From Balanoglossus misakiensis (lineage: Eukaryota; Hemichordata), in NCBI GenBank assembly GCA_040954595.2, contig CM082579.2:2666001-2730000 (forward strand): a stretch of 64,000 bases of DNA, read 5' to 3'. Below are positions 57,921-64,000 of this stretch, piece by piece (within the stretch, counting starts at the first letter, position 1; each line of letters opens with the position of its first letter). The position numbers were made by a program, and so were the translations under genes. The notes below the pieces were generated by a model. That model saw nothing but the letters and a program-made list of their open reading frames with translations, had not been told where the DNA came from and did no database searches.

Positions 57921-60900
57921 GTGAGTGCTTTACCACCTTCTCGATGTCTGGTCAGTTTCTTTTACTGACATACTAGAAAGTGTGTGTTTTTCAGAAACCT
58001 TTGGACTGTTGAAACCGTCAGAAAAGAGTGAGTTGACCTGTGTGATTGTAAACTGAGCGTCAGTCGAACGCTTTAATTTCTTAACTTACTGGGCTTAGGT
58101 ACATGTAGTGTTTTAAGTAAACATTGCCGAACAATGACAACTGTACAGAATTGCCATTGAGGTGGTGGGAACGTCCTGTCAAGAAATTAGACGAAGATCT
58201 GTATGTTAACAGTTTAGACCAGTACAGAATCAAAATACTCCTAAAATTAAATGTTTCAGGGGTATAAAAACAACTTGACAGTGGCAAAGATTCCCTCTTC
58301 TGTATGTGTTTGTGTATGTGGCGAATTAGAACTAAAATGAAAACATTTGATATGCAGTGAAAAACATGTCTGCACGATTGGTTTTGTGCATGTAAAGAAA
58401 CTCTGCCCACCATGTATGTCTTGGTACCGTCTTGTTTTACATTTGATTGTGTGAAATGTTTCCTTTGAATCGAACCCTTTTCAGTTATTCCACTGTATGG
58501 TAGGGACATTTACCAGCTATTCAAACACACGCCAGCGATTGTTCCCCAAATACTCAACCAATTTCCACAATTCACTGCTACGGGCAAAAGTAATTATGTT
58601 TGACAGAACTCCTGTAAACAGGTAGCACTTTCCAGAATGCATCTTGGGTAGCTTGTGGCAGCTACAGTGTAATGACCAGACTGAGTTGATTTGAAAAAAT
58701 TACGATAAATGTAACTCCTTGTTTTAATAGCACCACAAATGGTTTATTTATAAACAACGACATTACACGTACACAATATACACTTGTTTGAAACTGATGT
58801 AGGTATTTTAAATTTTGAAGAAAATACAAATTGAAGCTAAAAGGGTTATTATTGTGATATTACAGTTGTACTCAATTTTGAGGTCACCCCAAACAACATA
58901 TGTGTTTGGTCTTTATGCTCACAACTTAGTAATCAAATTTTGGTCTTTGAAATCCAGGACTTTATATGACTTTCCATATGTATCATTGTATTAACAGTCA
59001 CACAGAGATATCCAGATTAAAGATTTAGGGCACTGAGAATGAAAGAGGAATAGAAAATTGAATGTTGAAGTTTGAACCAGCTGTTTTCAAAACGCGTTCA
59101 ATGTTTCTGACCCGATTTATCTGTACATGGATTTGTTTTTGAATCAGTGGTGCAAAATATTGCGATTCACTGATGAAGGTGGAAGTGAGGAAGTCTTGAA
59201 GTCTCACTTCATCGCAGCTGTTATGATGTTTTGGATGATGTTGCGTGGCAACAGTGTCTATTGTGTGGCGTATCAGCTGAGTTGTTTGGACAAGTGATGA
59301 TGGGAAGAAGCCAGGTAGTGTGCTGGCTATTTGCATTGGACAACCACTTGTCTTACGTAATCAGCAATCAGGGCGCTGATGAAAAGAACCACTTGGAAAA
59401 TCGGTTGTATAAAGCGGGGAAAAAAGGGGGTCAGTTTTGTCCAGAGGCTGCCGTCGGCCATAAATGGCGGTAGTGGCTGTATACACAGTAGGCAGTGGTT
59501 GCTATATAGCTGTATCTCAGTTGTGAGATTGTGTACACTGAGAAAATGTCTTGTCACGTTTGATGTAGTCAGTGTAATGATGTGTGAAAAAGGGAGTGTA
59601 TGGTTTGATTTCTTGATTTAGCTGTGTCATTCAACTCGAGTTCGTCTTTCACTGTCTGGTTCTTAGGGGCTCACGCTGCCCATTATGAACAGAAATTGCA
59701 GAAAATCAAACAGTTTCTGTTTTGTGGTTAAATTCAAATCACAGAAAATTTACATTAAATTTGTGAAAATGTTTGTCACAAAACCAGAGCATGAAAATCA
59801 GTGCATTCATCCTCAAACAGAACTGCCGTGGTTTCTGTAGTGAATTCATGAGTTATCTGTATGTATTGTAAAATCACAGGCACCAGTCTGTACTGGTACA
59901 CGTTGGACATTATTTTACTGAATTTGGAACAAAGGGTTGGTAAACATTCGGTGTCTTGAAGGGCATTTATTTTGTTTCTGTTGTTTTGGTGAAGAATTGG
60001 GTCTTGCTTTGCATAACAAAAACGTTCTGGTGATGTCACAGGAAGGTACTGGGTAAAATGCCGAGAACGCCTGGAATGGGTTTGCGGGCCGATCAGTTAC
60101 ACATCCCAAAAATATTGTGTCTTTTCGATTCTCTTGTCAAGCCAAGATCACTTCTCTTATAAAGAAATGTCCGGGCATTACTTGATTCAACAGACCTGAT
60201 TTCATCTGCTGAAAGAGGTTGTCAAATGTGAGATTGGTTTCGTGTGGCGTGGGCTGATATTGTAGTTTTGAAAATGAGAGTGTTTTGTTGTGGGGCTGTT
60301 TTGAATCCAATGGCCGCAGGGCATTTCTTTAAAACATTTCCAAGTCTCCAGAATGACTAGCAGCAAGATCAGACTGATGAAATGTGTTGGTGTGAACAAC
60401 AAGATTTTTTTTCCAGTCCCCAGAGAGGCGTCATTTCTAAAACTTTCTGAAGTTCAAAGAAAAAAATGTGGGGAAAATATTAAAGTAGGAGGAATTCTCA
60501 CTGGGTCAAAGGAAAGTTGCAAATCAGACTGCAGAGTGCATGATTCTGAATCAAGTTCATTACAGTCAGGGATGGGAGTCCATTCTTGCTGGTGTTCAAC
60601 CTGTAAAGCAGGTTATTTTCTTCTCTTTTTTCTTCTCTTTTACTTTCTCTGGGCTTAGCATAATTAATTATAAGTGTATGTTATCCGTCAGCCCATTTCT
60701 GAATGCCTGTGAATAGTTTCAATTGTGTTGTTGGCATCCCTCTTAATTTAAAAGCTACAAGAAGCTGTACTTTGTGAAGATGTACACCTCACTTGTTAAT
60801 GCTCCACTTGATAAAGTCACACTACCCATCCACTTAACAAAAATTCCAGACAGTTCAGCCTTTCGTGTTCACAGTTATTTTCCTATCAAAATATTGCCAG

Positions 60901-62338
60901 TCATCGATTCACGGAATGAAAGCCAGGTACCTGAACCTTGAATTCTAATGGAGATATAAAGGAGTAACCGGTGAAAAAAAGTGACTGGTGTGGGTTTTAT
61001 GTCTGTTCATTGTATAAATTGTTAGGTAAACTCCATGCAACTCGTACAATGTACATTTTCAATTCTCTTGCAAATTACTGCACCTTTTTCTATTGAAACT
61101 CACCAAACGTGTCAGAGTTACAGGGATATAAATTAAGGGAAAAGCCTCGACTTATTCCCTTGGGTCTCTTTGCTTGTTTCCGCCAAAGAGAACTTGACCA
61201 ATCGTGTTTAATTCACCAGGGCCTCTACTCAGTCAGCGACCAGATCACTGGTATTGCAGTGTTTGGGGGACATCCTTGTCAATGGTGGATGCCAATTTGG
61301 GGATATTAGACCATTTAATCACTTATTTATGCAGCATAAAAACAATAGATGTTGTTTTAATATCAAACTGTCCTGCCTAAAATGGCCCCAACAAAGAGAT
61401 TGGAGTGCCAGTAATGGTGGCACTTGGGGACTGTTTATTGTCAACTGTCTTGCTACTTGAGGTATTTTTTTTCTCTAGCTGGAGACGCTATGTCTGCATA
61501 ACACTGTTCTGAAACAAAAGTTTGACTTTTCATACCAGATACCTGTATTTTTTTGGTCATTTTTCATCCAAATCATTTCAGTTCACCTGGGAATAAAAAC
61601 AGTCTTCTGTGTTCTACTTTGAACTGTTCATTAACGCTACAAAGCATTTTAGTTTTCTGTCGTGGAAAATTCAGACATTATAGGCTTTGGCAGCAAGCAT
61701 AGCCAAAAGACATTTAGAGAGGTAATCTGAAACCACCGACTGGTTTACCTTGGGTGAAGCTGTTTCTTTGTTGTTTGTTTTTACGGCAAAGGCAGCAAGT
61801 CTAGGAACAAATCCGGAGCTAAGGTCACGCTTTACAGAATCAAACACGAAACACAGCCACGATCTTTACAGAGCAATTTTTTTTGTCCATAGCTTTATTT
61901 ATTGAGTGTAACATACAGTCCAGCAGAAACTCCTTTATTTGTATAACATTAGTACATCTAGTTCATGTGTGTTGTTTAGTTGACCAATCATAAATACCGG
62001 TACATCCAATGTAGTAATTCTCTAATACTGTGTTTTGAAACTGATAATGGGTTCTGATAATGGGAGTGATGATCTAAAATTTGATGTAGTATTAAATGTT
62101 ATGTGTATTGTTTTCCCCATTACTACCAACTATGGTGTAACCTTGTGTCTAAAAGGGTGAAAAGTGGACCTTGTGTACCCTTCTAGACAACAGGGGTGTT
62201 TTGGGTCCAGAATTGATATCCTGCGTGTTTCAAATGCCTGTTACCATTGCTGTTGTTATTGTCACACCAGAATACAAAGTCACCTCATTGGTCTTCACCT
62301 GGAGCAGAAGTAACATGAGATTGTTGTTAGTTCTGGTC
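57921..62338. other. Non-coding intronic or intergenic stretch
   Basis: No recognisable coding exon, RNA gene or repeat array. The short open frames present have no domain features. Confidence 0.5.
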
Positions 62339-62342
62339 TTAA

Positions 62343-62951
62343 AGGGGAAATCCGTCGTAGCTGATTTCTACATAATTTGGTAGCTTTGATGTCACTCTTT
62401 CAGAAAAAAACATATTCGCCATGTATAGGTCGCGCGATTTTTTACAAAATCTAGAGAAAGTTCCAATATGGCGTTTACTGTAATTTGAATCATGGGAAAA
62501 AAAGCGCCAGGACCAACTTCCGCCCACCTTAGTGTGGGTGATACCATTTTCCGATTGGTGTCACTGCGTCACAAGCTAAGCGTATTTGCATATTTTCGAT
62601 GGGTTATAGCTCATGAAAACTGTCAATAGATGACAAATTTTCGACTTTGCTGATGATTGTTTATCAACTGATGCAAAGAACAAACAATAGCTATGAAAAT
62701 ACGCCTAGTCTGTCGCCCAGTGACACCTATCGGAGAATGGTATCACCCACACCATGGTGGGCGGAAGTTGGTCCTGGCGCTTTTTTTCCCATGATTCAAA
62801 TTACAGTAAACGCCATATTGGAAATTCTGCCAACTTTCCCTAGATTTTGTAAAAAATCGCGCGACCTATACATGGCGAATATGTTTTTTTCTGAAAGAGT
62901 GACATCAAAGCTACCAAATTATGTAGAAATCAGCTACAACGGATTTCCCCT
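62343..62951. mobile_element. TTAA-flanked long-inverted-repeat MITE (piggyBac-like)
   Basis: The two ends are long imperfect inverted repeats of roughly 260 bp each (about 62343-62605 and 62690-62951) around a short unique centre. Both ends read AGGGGAAATCCG inward, and each is bordered by TTAA (62339-62342 and 62952-62955), the target duplication of piggyBac-type transposons. The element is about 609 bp, with no transposase. The arms are highly similar, apart from an indel of about 10 bases and scattered changes. Frames found on both strands here are mirror images of the same repeat and not genes. Confidence 0.82.
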
Positions 62952-62955
62952 TTAA

Positions 62956-64000
62956 AAAATGGCAGTTTTTTTAATGTACAGATTGTCACTGTCAATTTTA
63001 GTCATAACGATTGAAATTGACTTTGAGTCAGAAACTTTTGACATTTACTGAAAAGAGAGCAGAGCAAATCCCACTCAGCCTTCGTAGCTCGCAGTTGACT
63101 TTTTTTGAAAAAACAAGTCACTTGATACGTCGCCACCATTGGGACTTAGAAACGCTGCATTGTAAGAAAAGCCTGCAGGAAACCTCAGGGTCTAGGACAG
63201 ATGGCAAAGCCCAACACTTGGTGTTGGTAGTAAACCCTGCACAAATCCTGTTGCTTTTTTTCTCCCGTGCGATATCGTATGAGGTGATATCACACGGCTG
63301 CACTATTTCAGTCGAGCAACCTCCCATGCAAAGCGGAATGTTCAGTCACTGGACTGTCTTCGCTTCAGTCACCACGTCTGCTCTCTGGTCGGAAATGACC
63401 GATTTTAGATTCAAGTTCCAAGTTCAAATTGTCCCCACATGTTTACAGAGCTCATTTTGTACTACGGGAGGGGGAGGGGGAACAAAATTTTCTTTTTGGT
63501 TTTTAAATGCTCCAGCAACTTATTGTGTGGAGCAGGATCTCTCATTTAGTTGAATATTGATTAAAAAGGCCCTTGATTGATAGAGAACAAGTGTTGATGA
63601 GGAACAAAGTACAAATTGTTTTATCTGAAACCAGGTCCTTTTAAGAACAATTCAAGTTGCTGGCCAAAAAGGCTTTTGGTGTAGTATCCCCCTCCCCCTA
63701 AAAAAATCATATGGCAGGAGTTCTATACCCTATGATAGTACTCAGGAGGGGCACGAAGTTGCTGCCTCAAACAAGTGGTATTTAATACAAGGGGCAGTCT
63801 ATTTGTCTGTTTTCAACACAGTCATGTTTTGACAAATATCACACATGCCGGGTCAGAGGGTAGTCTGTGTGTAGTTATGTATTAGTTGGATCCACCAAGC
63901 TAGTGGATTAACATGATTTATCCGAACTGTCTTGTTAGATTTACTGAAATTCATCCCTGAGAAATGCGTACTGTACCGCTGTGTTCATTCAGCCACTCTC
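62956..64000. other. Window end, no gene recognised
   Basis: Contains one open frame of 180 codons (63011-63553, plus) with low-complexity content and no recognisable domain. Not called as a gene. Confidence 0.5.

Noticed and set aside
62647-62955. 102-codon frame sharing a long identical stretch with a minus-strand frame at 62339-62527
   Set aside because: Both readings come from the two arms of the inverted-repeat transposon, not from paralogous genes.
63011-63553. 180-codon plus-strand frame near the window end
   Set aside because: Composition is irregular, with a poly-Gly stretch from a G-rich run and no recognisable domain; not strong enough for a gene call.

Overview
The window is nuclear DNA from an invertebrate animal. 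The genes have many exons with GT-AG introns, mostly 100-500 bp, AATAAA polyadenylation signals, and animal-specific families: Dachsous-type cadherin, LIMP-2/CD36 receptor, ANKH, secreted adenosine deaminase and nucleoporin 54. The gene set and a SCARB2/NUP54 neighbourhood also found in vertebrates suggest an invertebrate deuterostome (lancelet, hemichordate or similar). The species is inference. No prokaryotic operon, CRISPR array, rRNA or tRNA was recognised.

Layout: the 3' end of a leucine-rich-repeat (F-box/LRR type) gene (+, 1-1220) converges on a METTL24-like membrane-anchored methyltransferase-family gene (-, 2367-5568). This is head-to-head with a small basic-protein gene resembling the alternative POLR1D 'isoform 2' protein (+, 6567-7709). 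Next come PFAS, the purine-synthesis FGAM synthase, with 23 coding exons (+, 8505-16337), an unrecognised intronless polytopic membrane protein (+, 17255-18364), and an ADA2/ADGF-family adenosine-deaminase-like gene with altered active-site residues and a hydrophobic tail (+, 19901-23529). Three genes follow on the minus strand: SCARB2/LIMP-2-like (24612-28313), ANKH (29866-33398) and NUP54 (34371-37709). About 6 kb without recognised genes leads to a single 5.2 kb exon encoding the N-terminal half of a Dachsous-like giant cadherin (+, 44024-49183). The rest of the window (49184-64000) is apparently the start of its very large intron. It holds a possible signal-peptide first exon and a TTAA-flanked inverted-repeat transposon.

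The genes are mostly unrelated housekeeping or membrane genes, not an operon or pathway cluster. Two touch purine metabolism (PFAS and the ADA2-like gene), but adjacency alone gives no evidence of coordination. The most notable items are the duplicated, partly degenerate domain in the METTL24-like protein, the modified ADA2-like active site with a frame-preserving 216-nt intron, the orphan membrane protein, the Leu-Gly rather than Phe-Gly repeats of NUP54, two inverted-repeat elements, and strong recurrence of the palindrome TACATGTA in non-coding DNA. Exon boundaries were placed by eye from splice consensus, reading phase and family similarity. No alignment or expression data were available.
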